This document shows, piece by piece, positions 9,928 to 19,860 of a stretch of DNA of 64,000 nt. A model generated the notes under the pieces. It was not told the DNA's origin, did no database searches, and worked only from the letters and a program-made list of their open reading frames with translations. The number at the start of each line of letters is the position of its first letter. Position 1 is the first letter of the stretch. The position numbers and the translations under genes are program-made. Origin of the DNA: Arctopsyche grandis (lineage: Eukaryota; Arthropoda; Insecta; Trichoptera; Hydropsychidae); contig NC_135362.1 in the NCBI RefSeq assembly GCF_051622035.1, positions 19,554,501 to 19,618,500 on the forward strand, written 5' to 3'.

Positions 9928-11071
9928 CTTGGCAGCGACGAGAGCGGAGCCGGTTGCTGACAAACGTCAACTGGCGACGGCCTAGCACCGTATATGCCGG
10001 CCATGCTCTCTCACCGAAACACGCTAGTCATCGTAGTCATCGTTAGCATTTGAAATGTAATCGTCATAGAAGTAGAATGCATAGAATGGTCATTGTTAAC
10101 CAAAGTACCGTCTGAAAGTGAGCCATCGAAGAGAGAGACGAAGTTTGGCAAACAATGAACAAACTCTGCCGTGCAGAGTTTTTGTAGCAACATTTTTGGA
10201 GGCTGAGAGCGATTCTATGCATTCTACTTCTATGGTAATCGTACTTCGTTGGCGAGTTCAAAATGTCGATGAAACATTTTATTGAAATCTTGAAAAGTGG
10301 AATCTAGATTTACGTTACTTTATTTTCAAATGGGTAATGTAAATTTAATCTCCGTGCCTTATATTTTGATTTCGGCTCCGGCTTTGCAAATATATTATTT
10401 AGAAAATTGCGAATACGGAATATTTGGAACTCCTCGATCTTCATCAATCAAAAGCTACATAACGAGAACTCGAGTACAATTTTGGAGGCTGAGAGCGATT
10501 CTATGCATTCTACTTCTATGGCAATCGTACTTCGCTGGTGAGATCAAAATGTCGATGAAACGTTTTATTGAAATCTTGAAAAGTGGAATCTAGATTACTT
10601 TATTTTCAAATGGGTAATGTAGATTTAATCTCCGAGCCTTATATTTTGATTTCGGCTCCGGCTTTGCAAATATATTATTTAGAAAATTGCGAATACGGAA
10701 TATTTGGAACTCCTCGATCTTCATCAAACAAAAGCTACATAACGAGAACTCGAGTGCTAGATATTCCGTATTTGCGATTTTTGTTGCAACGATTATGTTG
10801 CGCGATTATATTTTGCGCAATATTTGTGGAGTATTTCTGACGGTGATTAGAGAGAATTACACAATATATGTAGGTACGTAAGAATTAAAATTGCAGTCAT
10901 GGTTTTTTACAATCCGTTATATTATTCGGACATTTTCAGGTCCAAATCGGGCCCCCACCTGCAGAAGTCTGATATTGTTCGATCCGAACTGTGACCGAGT
11001 GCAGCTTGCGGTCAGTGCGCTCTGTTCTACCAACTTGCAATATCTCAAGACGCGTTTTTCAGCTTTTCATT
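9928..11071. other. Upstream of the proteasome gene, with a 280-286 bp tandem duplication
   Basis: About 60 bp of GC-rich leader is followed by AT-rich sequence. Two direct copies of a roughly 280-286-bp unit lie at about 10195-10480 and 10481-10760. The markers GGCTGAGAGCGATTCTATGC (10201 and 10487) and AACGAGAACTCGAGT (10461 and 10741) recur in order. The second copy runs on into GATATTCCGTATTTGCGA sequence related to the GGTTCGGTG-family interior. Short open frames here are by-products of the duplication and look non-coding. Confidence 0.65.
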
Positions 11072-11222
11072 GGCGCCGTCCACACACAAGATATCAACTA
11101 ACGATATTACTAGGTCTAGTTAATACCGTGAATCGAAAGTATGAGAGCATTGCGTTCGAACGCACAGTATTTACTAGATTCAGTAAATATCGTTAGTTGA
11201 TATCTTGTGTGTGGACGGCCCC
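11072..11222. mobile_element. MITE, 151 bp, long inverted repeats, ATT flanks
   Basis: Arms of about 40 bp begin GGCGCCGTCCACACACAAGA and are mirrored at the right end (TCTTGTGTGTGGACGGCCCC). ATT lies on each side (11069-11071 and 11223-11225). It shares length, the CGTCCACAC core of its ends and its flank with the element at 691-839, but the inner arms differ. Confidence 0.8.
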
Positions 11223-11225
11223 ATT

Positions 11226-11554
11226 CGCTAAATAGGAATTTGTATATTGTTATTTATTTATATATTATCTTAGCTATCAAGCTAATTTTAATGTTTTTTG
11301 TTATGCATGTATTTATTTAAATTGGCACACATACAGAATAACATATAATATAAAAAATAAAGCAGTATAGTGAGACAAAAAAATTATAAATACAAATAAA
11401 AATATAATATTCCATGTACAATGAGCACCACATGGTAATAAGAGAAAACAAAAAAGGAAAAAATAACAAAAATATATCAAAATTAAAAAAAAACAATGAA
11501 TGACAATGTATGTAATATCTAAAGGTGAAGAAGCATGTATGTAATATCTATAGT
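11226..11554. other. AT-rich low-complexity spacer
   Basis: Poly-A-rich and ATTTATTT-type simple sequence, with a repeated ATGTATGTAATATCTA (about 11503 and 11535). No gene was seen. Confidence 0.5.
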
Positions 11555-11853
11555 GGTAAACGGATTATTCCGCAAAAAGCGATTTCGCGCACGTCACTAA
11601 AATCTCGATCACGGAATATCTGGTACTCGAGTTATTATTTATTTATTTATTTATTTAGGTAAAAACAGTCACAATTATTTAATAAACACATTTAAACAAA
11701 CACACCTAAATACCTAGGTGTGTTTGTTTAAACCTATACTAAATACATTTTGTTGAGTTCTCGTTAATACAATAATTTTGGGTGCCAAATGTTTCGTGAT
11801 CGAGATTTTAGTGATGTGTGTGAAATCGCTTTTTGCGGAATAACCACCGAACC
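11555..11853. mobile_element. MITE of the GGTTCGGTG family, 299 bp, about 70-bp inverted repeats
   Basis: The left end is GGTAAACGGATTATTCCGCA and the right end, on the other strand, GGTTCGGTGGTTATTCCGCA. Both continue through AAAGCGATTTCRC and CACTAAAATCTCGATCACG. Flanking 9-mers are ATCTATAGT (11546-11554) and ATCTTTAAT (11854-11862), 7 of 9 matching. An inner inverted repeat around AACAAACACACCTA (about 11695-11735) and a (TTTA)n run sit in the middle. Confidence 0.8.
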
Positions 11854-12292
11854 ATCTTTAATAAACGATACATATTTTGATAATTCATAGATTTTTAAGC
11901 TATTAACGTATATATAACTATAAAATATAAAAAAGTTTAAAAATCAATTCAACAATTTTTTTTAATAGTCAATGTTTATCTTGTAAAATAAGTATTTCAG
12001 TATGTAAAACATTTTTGTATTTCTGTTTTGAATAAGGTGTCCATAGTTTCCAAATTGAAAACCAGGAGATTTTACTAAAAAAAATTTTTTTTCTTCTTAA
12101 TACTTAATTATTTTTTCTAATACTAAAAAAATAATTTTCTTTAATGCTCTTATAAAATTCTACTCAGAACTGCTTAAAATTATTCTTATCGACTAGCAAA
12201 GATTTTAAAGTTTTAAATTTAATATTGCATTTTATCACCGGACCACATATTGTTCATTGGAAGATGCATATGTTTCTGGTGGTAATTGGATT

Positions 12293-12454
12293 TGTGGCGG
12301 CTCGCTTATACGACATGGTTGAGTTTGGTTGCCTTCCTGCGAGTGGGGACCAACCCGGCTGGGTTCGGAGAGCCACTACTCACTCTGTCTTCAGCTGTCA
12401 TATAATAAACACGTGCATTAACATGCCAGTCGTCTCATTCGTTCATCCTCCATA
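12293..12454 (+). mobile_element. Solo LTR of the 162-bp TRIM-like family
   Basis: The 162-bp segment runs from TGTGGCGGCTCGCTTATACG to CGTTCATCCTCCATA and equals the LTRs of the elements at 19861, 22569 and 28990 on the opposite strand. It is flanked by a perfect 4-bp duplication GATT (12289-12292 and 12455-12458). It contains ATAATAAACACG, a candidate poly(A) signal. Solo LTRs arise by recombination between the two LTRs of a full element, so this is evidence that the 162-bp unit is a true LTR. Confidence 0.92.
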
Positions 12455-12458
12455 GATT

Positions 12459-12983
12459 ATTAGTTACATTGATGGTTATAAAGACAATTTTTGCTATGAA
12501 AACCGCAAATGCGGAATATTTTGAACTCGAGTTTTCGTTAGTATGATGGATTTATTGGCTGCCAGATGTTCCGTTATAGAGATTTTAGTGACTTTTGGGG
12601 GAGCGCTTTGCGACCAATGATCACCGAACCGTTCCTGAAAAACGAAGACAATATTTGACTACATAATTTGCAAATATTTCTGTAGGAGACATCACTTTCG
12701 CCGAAGGCTTTATATATTTAAATTCATCCATTTGATAAAAAAAAATATTCTGATTTTATTTCCTGACTTACCAGGACAAATACTCAAAAAACAAGTACTT
12801 TACTGGTAAAAGTAGCACAAATGGTCACCTTAGTTTTGAATATATTTTTATTATACTGTTATTTCTATTTTTTTCTTTTTGTTTTCTCTAACTATCTTAC
12901 TCTATTATCATTTTTGTTTCTTATTTTAAATGTTTGAGCTTTTCTTTTTTTTTACCTATATGTGAAAATTATTAATGGTTTAC
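12459..12983. other. Spacer with a degraded GGTTCGGTG-family copy
   Basis: About 12500-12630 contains pieces of the TTCCGC-subtype MITE (AACTCGAGTTTTCGTTAG, GAGATTTTAGTGACTTTTG, GATCACCGAACC). No clear target duplication was found, so this copy is probably truncated. The rest is AT-rich and featureless. Confidence 0.5.
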
Positions 12984-12987
12984 TTAA

Positions 12988-13893
12988 CCCTTTGGCTGCT
13001 ACGAGGTTTTTCAATGTCCAAGCGAAAAATGCTAACATTTGTAATTATTTTGAAAAAAATTAATATAATATTTTTTTTTACATACTTACTTCGCCGAACA
13101 CTCGTAATTTTTATAATACTTTATATACATTTTTAAGAAGCAGTCGTGGACTCGTGCTCTCTCTTTCTGTCTTGCTTTTACATGCGTGCGTGCGAAAGAG
13201 ATACCTACATATATACACTAAATAAGTTTTGACGATTGTTTTCCGAGGCTTTATTCTTTTCAATAATCTATTTTTAGATATCGATGTATCCTTACAACAT
13301 GCGATATATTCGAAACAGTTAGCGGTCTCTCTCTCTTTCTTTCTTGGTTTTAATTGTGTACGTATGAGCGAGACACACAAGGATGCGAAGTTTCTAATAA
13401 TCAAATAATTTTTCAACATGTATCATAAACATTTTGTATGCATTTCAGTTGCATTTGATTGATTGTTTTTTGCCATTTATTTTAACTCTGCAAAATGATA
13501 TCGGACAGTGAAAGTGATGAAAGCGAAATAATAGCTCCTCGCCGAGGAACTCGACAAATCAGCAGCTCTACTGATTCTGAAAATGAATTTATCGATAATA
13601 ATCAATTCCCAAGTAATAACTCCTTATATGACATTGACAACGAACCCGAAATTTACTTTGATGATGAACCCGAAATTGAAGAGCTTTTATTTAAAAAATT
13701 GATAAATATTTATAAAGCTTGATTGAAAAATAAATATAAATACGTATATAAAAAAAATGTTTCGTGCCACTGATGCGCTGGTGGCTCAAAGAAAGTATCG
13801 AAATACGACAATTAATGACGTCAACAACGATCGTCGTAGCAATCTTCGCCGATTTCAAAACAACGATTTATCGTTGTTGTAGCAGTCAAAGGG
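12988..13893. mobile_element. Non-autonomous piggyBac-like transposon, 906 bp
   Basis: TTAA lies on both sides (12984-12987 and 13894-13897), with termini CCCTTTGGCTGCTACGAGG and, from the right, CCCTTTGACTGCTACAACAA. Inverted CCCTTTGnCTGC ends plus TTAA are diagnostic of piggyBac. An acidic open frame (13495-13722) is all that remains of possible coding sequence. No transposase catalytic domain is present. A piece of this repeat probably forms the upstream flank of the spenito leader. Confidence 0.85.
13495..13722 (+). pseudogene. Acidic 75-residue ORF inside the piggyBac-like element
   Basis: It starts at an ATG, MISDSESDESEIIAPRRG, and is rich in Asp/Glu/Ser (NEPEIYFDDEPEIEELLF). Many piggyBac transposases begin with an acidic, serine-rich segment of this sort, so this is most likely the N-terminal remnant of the element's transposase, with the rest deleted. 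It could still be transcribed. No other domain is recognisable. Confidence 0.45.
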
Positions 13894-13897
13894 TTAA

Positions 13898-14223
13898 CAT
13901 AATTATGTTTTTTTACTATCAATCTATGTAACTTTATAAACTGTAAATTTTCCAAATAAATAAATATATTCAAACTCGGCGACAAAATACACCGAAATAG
14001 TTGGTAAAACGAGTCTTGAGATATTGCAAGTTGATGGAACGCTTGCGGCGTCGGGGTGTGGTCACACGGGACGTCGGACAGTGGTCGCATTGCGCGGCGT
14101 TTGGGCCTTCGGAGACTCGCGTTCGAGGCGCAGTGTCCGCCGCACGAGTGGTCGAGCGTCGGAGCGGCCAGTGCGTGGCTTCCGGCGAGAGGAGCGGCCG
14201 TCGACGGAGCTGTCGTCGACCCC
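13898..14223 (+). promoter_or_regulatory. Upstream region / leader of spenito
   Basis: The first ~85 bp are AT-rich. From about 14040 the GC content rises sharply. The reading frame of spenito is open upstream to 14056 but contains no ATG before 14224, so this part is taken as 5' UTR. Confidence 0.5.
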
Positions 14224-16584
14224 ATGCTGAGTTTGGGGCGAGCCGACCGGGACCGAGAGCGGGAGCGAGAGCGCGAGCGGGAACGGGAACGCGACCGCGA
14301 CCGGGAGCGAGACCGAGACCGCGAGCGCGAGCGGGAGCGCGACCGCGACCGCGACCGCATCACCGTCAAGATCCGCAACATGAAGCGCAGCGGGTCGCGC
14401 GACAGCGTCGTGCGCGTCAAGAGGGCGCGCAGCAGCGCCCCGCGCTACGACGACAGCTCCGACGGCGAGCGGCTGTCGGCCGAGCGCGCCCGCCGAGCCC
14501 GCCGCGGCGGCGGTTCGCCATCCCCCCCCCCGCAACCGCGCCGCTATTCGCCCCGCCGCGACGACTACGCCCCCGAGCGCCTGCGCACCCGCGACCCCCC
14601 CGACCGCCACTACGTCTACAAGGTGCTCTGCGTCAGCGCGCTGCACCCCAAGGTCTCCGACGACGCCATCAAGGACGCGCTCTACCGCGAGTACAAGAAG
14701 TTCGGCGAGCTCAGCGTCAAGGTCTCGCACGAGCTGGACGAGCGCGTCGCCTACGTCTGCTTCCGCAGCTCGGAGGACGCGCGCGACGCCAAGCACGCCA
14801 AGCCGCGCGTCGTGCTCTACGACAAGCTGGCCCTCGTCGAGCCCGTCTACGAGAGCGCCCGCACCGACTATCGCCGCGCTCGCAGCATCACTCCCGAGTA
14901 CGAGCGGTACGCGTGGTCGCCCCCCGCCGAGCGCCGCCGCCTGCCGCCCGAGGAGGTGCTCTTCGCCCTGCACGCCGCCTCCTCCGGCCCCGCTCCCCCC
15001 CACACCCACACGCACACTCACACCCACCCGCACCCGCACCCGCACCCGCACACCCACACCCACCGCGAGCTGCGCGACTACGCGCTGCCGCCGCCGCACC
15101 CGCACGCGCCTCCGCACCCGCACCCCCCCCTCCACCGCCCGATCCTGCACCCGCATGCGCATCCCCACCACCCGCACCCGCACTACCTGGCTCCCCGGGG
15201 CGCCTATGCTCCTCGCCCCCACCACCCGCACCCCACTCCCGAGAACAAGAAAGACAAGTTCCCCAACTACCTGCACCACGTGCAGCCGGAAGACGACCCT
15301 CTGGCCACGCGCACGCTCTTCGCCGGCAATCTGGAGATCAACATTTCCGACGAGGAACTGCGACGCATCTTCGGCCGCTTCGGGGTCGTCGAAGACGTGG
15401 ACATAAAGCGGCCTCCGCCCGGCACCGGAAACGCTTTCGCCTTCGTGCGCTATCAGACGTTAGACATGGCCCATCGGGCCAAGGTGGAGCTGTCCGGCCA
15501 ATACATTGGCAAGTTTCAGTGCAAGATCGGGTACGGAAAGGTAACTCCCACGACTCGGATTTGGGTCGGCGGACTCGGGCCGTGGACCTCGGTTCCCCAG
15601 TTGGAACGGGAGTTCGATCGATTCGGGGCCATTAAAAAGATCGAATACGTCAAGGGAGACACTAGCGGTTATATTCTGTACGATTCTATAGACGCGGCTC
15701 AAGCTGCCGTCAAGGAAATGAGGGGATTTCCTTTGGGCGGTGCCGATAAGAGATTGCGTATCGATTTTGCGGACGCTGCTCCCGGTGGGCCCGGGGCGCC
15801 TCCTCCGCATCCTTACAGCCGTCCGAGGGGCGGGGGCGAGCCCGAGCGAGATTACGATCCGCCGCCGTGGGACGAAGGGTATGCCGTGTCTTTGCGGCGA
15901 ACCCGACCCCGCGGTGTGAGACCCCGCGGCCCCGACGAAGAGTGGCGCCGTGGAGAGAGACGCTCCGGGTCCGGAGGATCTCCTCGCCGATCCGACTCCG
16001 ATTCGGACGAAGCCGAAGGACGCCGGGGGGGTGCACCCGCCGGCGTAGCCGCTCTGGCCGCCGCTCGCACTCTTCCCGAAGTAGCGCGCAAGTCGGACAC
16101 GAGTTGGTGTGGCGCTTTGATTCTAAAGAATTCACTGTTCCCGGCCAAGTTCCATCTCACGGACGGCGATCCGGATATAGTCGACGGGTTGATGCGAGAC
16201 GAAGACGGCAAACATCAACTGCGGATCACGCAAAGGCTGCGGCTGGATCAGCCCAAATTGGACGACGTGCAAAAACGCATTTCGACGTGTAGCTCTCACG
16301 CTATTTTCTTGGGACTGGCCGGATCTACGGCTTCCGTAGCGGGAGACGACTCGGGCATTCAAACTAGACCTCTGCGTAACCTCGTCTCTTATCTGAAGCA
16401 GAAGGAAGCCGCCGGAGTGATATCTCTGTTGAACAAAGAGACCGAAGCAACTGGCGTTTTGTATTCGTTCCCTCCGTGCGATTTCTCAACTGAACTGTTG
16501 AAAAGGACGTGTCACAATTTGACCGAAGAGAGCCTCAAAGACGATCATCTCGTGATCGTCGTCGTCAGGGGTGGAGCCGCTTAA
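14224..16584 (+). CDS. nito: Spenito / RBM15-family RNA-binding protein (RRM x3, SPOC)
   Basis: A single exon of 786 residues from the first in-frame ATG (14224); a second candidate start is the ATG of NMKRSGSRD at about 14380. The order is: Arg/Asp/Glu repeat (about residues 9-50), RRM1 (about 130-205, YKVLCVSALHPKV), a long His/Pro-rich linker (about 258-340), RRM2 (about 361-439, TRTLFAGNLEINI with RNP1-like NAFAFVRY), RRM3 (about 444-519, TRIWVGGLGPW), an acidic/basic linker and a C-terminal SPOC domain (about 616-786, WCGALILKNSLFPAKFHL). Proteins of this family recruit the m6A methyltransferase complex to RNA and, in flies, act in sex determination, splicing and Wnt signalling. The order and length match fly Nito (about 790 residues). 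The 5' two-thirds is extremely GC-rich and falls towards the 3' end. Long open frames on the other strand and in other frames are by-products of this composition. Confidence 0.95.
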   Translation: MLSLGRADRDRERERERERERERDRDRERDRDRERERERDRDRDRITVKIRNMKRSGSRDSVVRVKRARSSAPRYDDSSDGERLSAERARRARRGGGSPSPPPQPRRYSPRRDDYAPERLRTRDPPDRHYVYKVLCVSALHPKVSDDAIKDALYREYKKFGELSVKVSHELDERVAYVCFRSSEDARDAKHAKPRVVLYDKLALVEPVYESARTDYRRARSITPEYERYAWSPPAERRRLPPEEVLFALHAASSGPAPPHTHTHTHTHPHPHPHPHTHTHRELRDYALPPPHPHAPPHPHPPLHRPILHPHAHPHHPHPHYLAPRGAYAPRPHHPHPTPENKKDKFPNYLHHVQPEDDPLATRTLFAGNLEINISDEELRRIFGRFGVVEDVDIKRPPPGTGNAFAFVRYQTLDMAHRAKVELSGQYIGKFQCKIGYGKVTPTTRIWVGGLGPWTSVPQLEREFDRFGAIKKIEYVKGDTSGYILYDSIDAAQAAVKEMRGFPLGGADKRLRIDFADAAPGGPGAPPPHPYSRPRGGGEPERDYDPPPWDEGYAVSLRRTRPRGVRPRGPDEEWRRGERRSGSGGSPRRSDSDSDEAEGRRGGAPAGVAALAAARTLPEVARKSDTSWCGALILKNSLFPAKFHLTDGDPDIVDGLMRDEDGKHQLRITQRLRLDQPKLDDVQKRISTCSSHAIFLGLAGSTASVAGDDSGIQTRPLRNLVSYLKQKEAAGVISLLNKETEATGVLYSFPPCDFSTELLKRTCHNLTEESLKDDHLVIVVVRGGAA
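14240..14360 (+). repeat. RE/RD codon repeat in spenito
   Basis: Alternating CGN-GAN codons encode an Arg/Glu/Asp tract of about 40 residues. Imperfect hexamer repetition makes the region open in several frames. Confidence 0.85.
14998..15230 (+). repeat. His/Pro-rich low-complexity tract in spenito
   Basis: CAC-CC and CAC-AC dinucleotide-codon repeats encode HTHTHTHPHPHP-type sequence between RRM1 and RRM2. It probably evolves by slippage and is not expected to be conserved. Confidence 0.85.
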
Positions 16585-19360
16585 AAAGCCCCACCTCTAC
16601 GAGTATTAATAATAACATGGTTTTGTGGTTTTACTTGTAGGTTTTTAACAGTTTAATTCTCTAGTTTTAAAAGTATCCCGATATATGCATTTTTTAAAGT
16701 ATGCTTTTTATATAATCAAGTTTACAATGTGATGAATGGTTCTAATTTTAATTTTTCCTTTTTAGATTCCACGTGTGAAAGTTTCATATATAACAAAAAA
16801 AAAAATGTTATTTAAATTAATATATATATAACATATAAATTTACAATATGTACATTGTGGGGAATGGCCCGTGCAATATTTAAAGTTTTCTTGTGTTACT
16901 CTATATTCGAAGCATATATGTTTTGCTGCAAATTTCCTCATTGGAAGTTGACTGTGGCATTTGTCGAAAGGCCACCTTCTGCTATCATGTATGCTGACCG
17001 TGCCAAGTTTCGCTGAACTTGACTCGAATTCGGTGTGACGAATCAGTTTGTGTCTATTTTGCCGATTATAGATGTGCACAGTGGCTATTCGATATGTAAT
17101 GTGTAACTTTAGTGTAATTTTGGTTAGGTGAGGTGTAGTGTTAGTGTTGATGTGACTCAAATAGAGTTGTTATATATGCAATAACTTTGTTCTTATTTAA
17201 GATCCCGAGTGGTCCGCACCAACCCGATTGTTTTCCCTTCAACATCCCGACGTTCTCCGACAACATGTACCCCTCTGTGTATTAGTTGACATTTAAGATT
17301 CAAACTTATGTGTATTTATTGCCAAAGTTATTGCATTGTGTTCGTGCTGTGACAACAGTAATACCAGCAGAGTTATGCCTTCGAGTACTTGAATTCGAAT
17401 GAAACGTCCATTAAATATGGTTGTGATTAGATCATAGTGATCAGTTTTTGTTTGTGTTTTTTTTTGGGGTGCTAAGATTCGCTTCCTATAATGATTGTAC
17501 GTCAGTGTTGAATATTATAGTGATTCATTGATGCTGTCAATAATAATTCTGGTTATTCGAGTCTCCCATTGAGGTGCTCTCCGACATATGTATCATTCTT
17601 AAGGAATTGTGATCTCGGTGTCTGCCGAATTTAAAGTTTTAAGTGTTCGTGATGTGATCAGTAAGTATATATGGCGCTCTTGTGGTTTGAATATAGTCAC
17701 AGTTTGATCGGTAAGTCCTTGAAAAGGAATAGGAGGAAGAGGTGTCGATCGTCCCGTAATTGGAGTGGTGCTGGTTCCGTCTTCGTTAGCTTTATGCGTA
17801 AGTATATCAGAGTAAGTGTTCATTGAGAATTGAGTGATTTGATTTACGCTTTGAGAAAATATTTTCTGTAACATTTCTTCTCAACCTTTTTTTCACTTAA
17901 CACTATTAACACTCTTAAATGTTTATAAATAATTAATACTGCTGGAAATGGACGTTTTGTGGTAAAAAAAGATTTTCTTCCGTTCAAAAAAAAGGTTGAA
18001 GATATAATATTTTTTATTTGATGTTTGAAAAACTTTAATCAAATAATTTAATAGCATGACAATGCAAATTATATTTTTAGAAATCATATTTTTTTTAATG
18101 GGGAGATGAGAGTTTCTTGCATCTGTTAACATTATATGAAACAAATTACCTCTGAAATCTTAATTTTCGGTAATGTTGCATTAAAATTTAAATAATCCAG
18201 ATGGTATTGAAATTCCTTTTCTCTTTTTGGAATGTTATTTCAATTTCTATATTCTTGTTTTTGGTTTTTATACAACAAAATTAAGATTTTTGATACTTCA
18301 AAGTAGACTTAACCATTTGATAACTTTCTCAGGATTGGGAGGTTGTGTATTTGGCTATTTGGTAAGGAGAGAGTGGAAAATCGTTTTTACAAGGCTTTTT
18401 ATGGTTTTCAAAATGAAAATGCACGCCTTAAATTTAACATTATCTAAATTTAAAAATGTATCCTCTTTAAAAAAGAATTTGTATACTCTTCACCGTCACA
18501 TTGAAGCAAAAAGTTTCGAGACAGTATCTTTGAATTTTTATTCAATTTGCAATCAATTAGAAATATAGAGATATTTATTATCTTTTGTCTGAAGTTCAAA
18601 CGCCTCTAATGACAAGTATTTTCGATTTATCTGTGTTTATCATAGGTGTATTATATAATATACTGCTTGGTATATTCTTTTGTTTTTCTTTTTAATTTCT
18701 AGGTTTGTCCTTTGAGAAATACAATCTGATGGATAGGCTGTGTTTGTGTATTTTCAACTTGGAAGGTATTCTTTTCCAGGTTTCTCGGGTACCGCATATG
18801 GCTTATATTGATTTAGTTTTGAGTTTTAAATTAATCAATAAATGATCAAAAATTACTGTTTCTGGTTTTTTTTTAATCACTTATTTAATTTGTTTTCAAT
18901 TGATAAGTATAATCTGAGAATGAGGTAAGTATTTTCAGTTACAAAGTCAGTTTTCTAGTTGGATATTATTCGTATTCTCGGATAGGATTCGTGGGTGTGT
19001 GCTTCAGGTAAATGACGACAGTCCCCCCCCCCCCGCTATAAGGGGAAAAGCTGTCAGTTTTGACGTCGGCTTGGCTTCTACGGCCGTAGGAAATATTATT
19101 TTAACCATGATCTGGCGACTGGTCACGTCATGGTCGCCGCTAAGTGTGCATTCGTGACAGTATACATGAATGTGTATAAAAAAATGTATTTTATGCGGAT
19201 GAATTCTACTCTGTTACAAATTCTTAAACTATAAAAGTTATTTAAATAAATTGTTTATAAATATTAAAGTTAAAATGTAATTTTCATGGACTACACATTT
19301 TTATAGTGCATATGGATGTGAAACTACATAGATATTGAATACCAAGATGCTACAAGTCCA
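16585..19360. other. Spenito downstream region, no second gene recognised
   Basis: The first part presumably carries the spenito 3' UTR; no AATAAA stands close to the stop. From about 17200 to 19350 the sequence is AT-rich with poly-T runs and a poly-C tract near 19023-19034. Several 60-110-residue open frames start at weak codons, have no recognisable family and look random. Confidence 0.45.
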
Positions 19361-19690
19361 ATGCGCTTAAAGTATGGAACACTGTGATCATGGCATAGCG
19401 AGGAGAAATAGAGAACGGAATACGTGGGTGAGAAATATGACGAGGGAAGTGGATATTGTGGAGAAAAGGAAGAAATTGAAACTGCAATGGTTGGGTCACG
19501 TAGCTAGAAAAATAGACGAAATTAGTTCTAGAATTATGCCCAAGAAATTGTAAAAGGGTGAAAAGAAGGCCGCAAGGAAAATCGGTAGATGAAATTAGGA
19601 AAATGTATGGGGTGAGATCGGGGCTGCTCTAAGGGGTGATTTGAGAAAACTAACAGTGATTAAAGGAAAAAAAATATATCGACAGCTTCT
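19361..19690 (+). pseudogene. LINE reverse-transcriptase C-terminal remnant
   Basis: The frame ARRNRERNTWVRNM continues through VEKRKKLKLQWLGHVARK, the well-known tail segment after the reverse transcriptase of insect non-LTR elements. It is followed by a stop and by out-of-frame homologous sequence (GGTGAGATCGGGGCTGCTCT). It is dead, with neither a start nor a catalytic domain. Confidence 0.65.
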
Positions 19691-19860
19691 GTTAAACAAA
19701 AACGTCGCAAAAGTACGTTTCGTGTGGAAAAAAAAGCAGCGATGGCAGAAATTTTATGCACATTGTATACACGTTCAATAACTAATATTAGATAACAATT
19801 AAAAGTAAAATTAAATTGTCAATAATTTAAGTCTATTGAGTTACATCAGTTAATAGGTAT

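Noticed and set aside
9928-9963. N-terminal extension of proteasome beta-6 (SATGSALVAAK)
   Set aside because: It would have to start at TTG. The first ATG at 9927 gives a protein of the family's usual length, so the extension is treated as 5' UTR.
9320-9988. 222-codon minus frame overlapping the proteasome gene
   Set aside because: Starts at GTG, is Arg/Gly-rich and lies in another frame of the GC-rich exon. The proteasome frame has full family identity.
14056-14223. N-terminal extension of spenito
   Set aside because: The frame is open to a GTG at 14056 but has no ATG before 14224. The extension has no resemblance to the family.
14062-15279. 405-codon open frame antisense to spenito
   Set aside because: Val/Arg/Gly-rich sequence is the expected shadow of GC-rich RE and HP codons on the other strand. 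No domain was seen.
14001-15635. Long second frame (544 codons, plus strand) over spenito
   Set aside because: It is Arg/Pro/Ala-rich without any domain and starts on a non-ATG codon. It follows from the very high GC and the periodic codons of the spenito frame.
18227-18568. 113-codon frame downstream of spenito
   Set aside because: Weak start codon, AT-driven amino-acid content and no domain or splice support.
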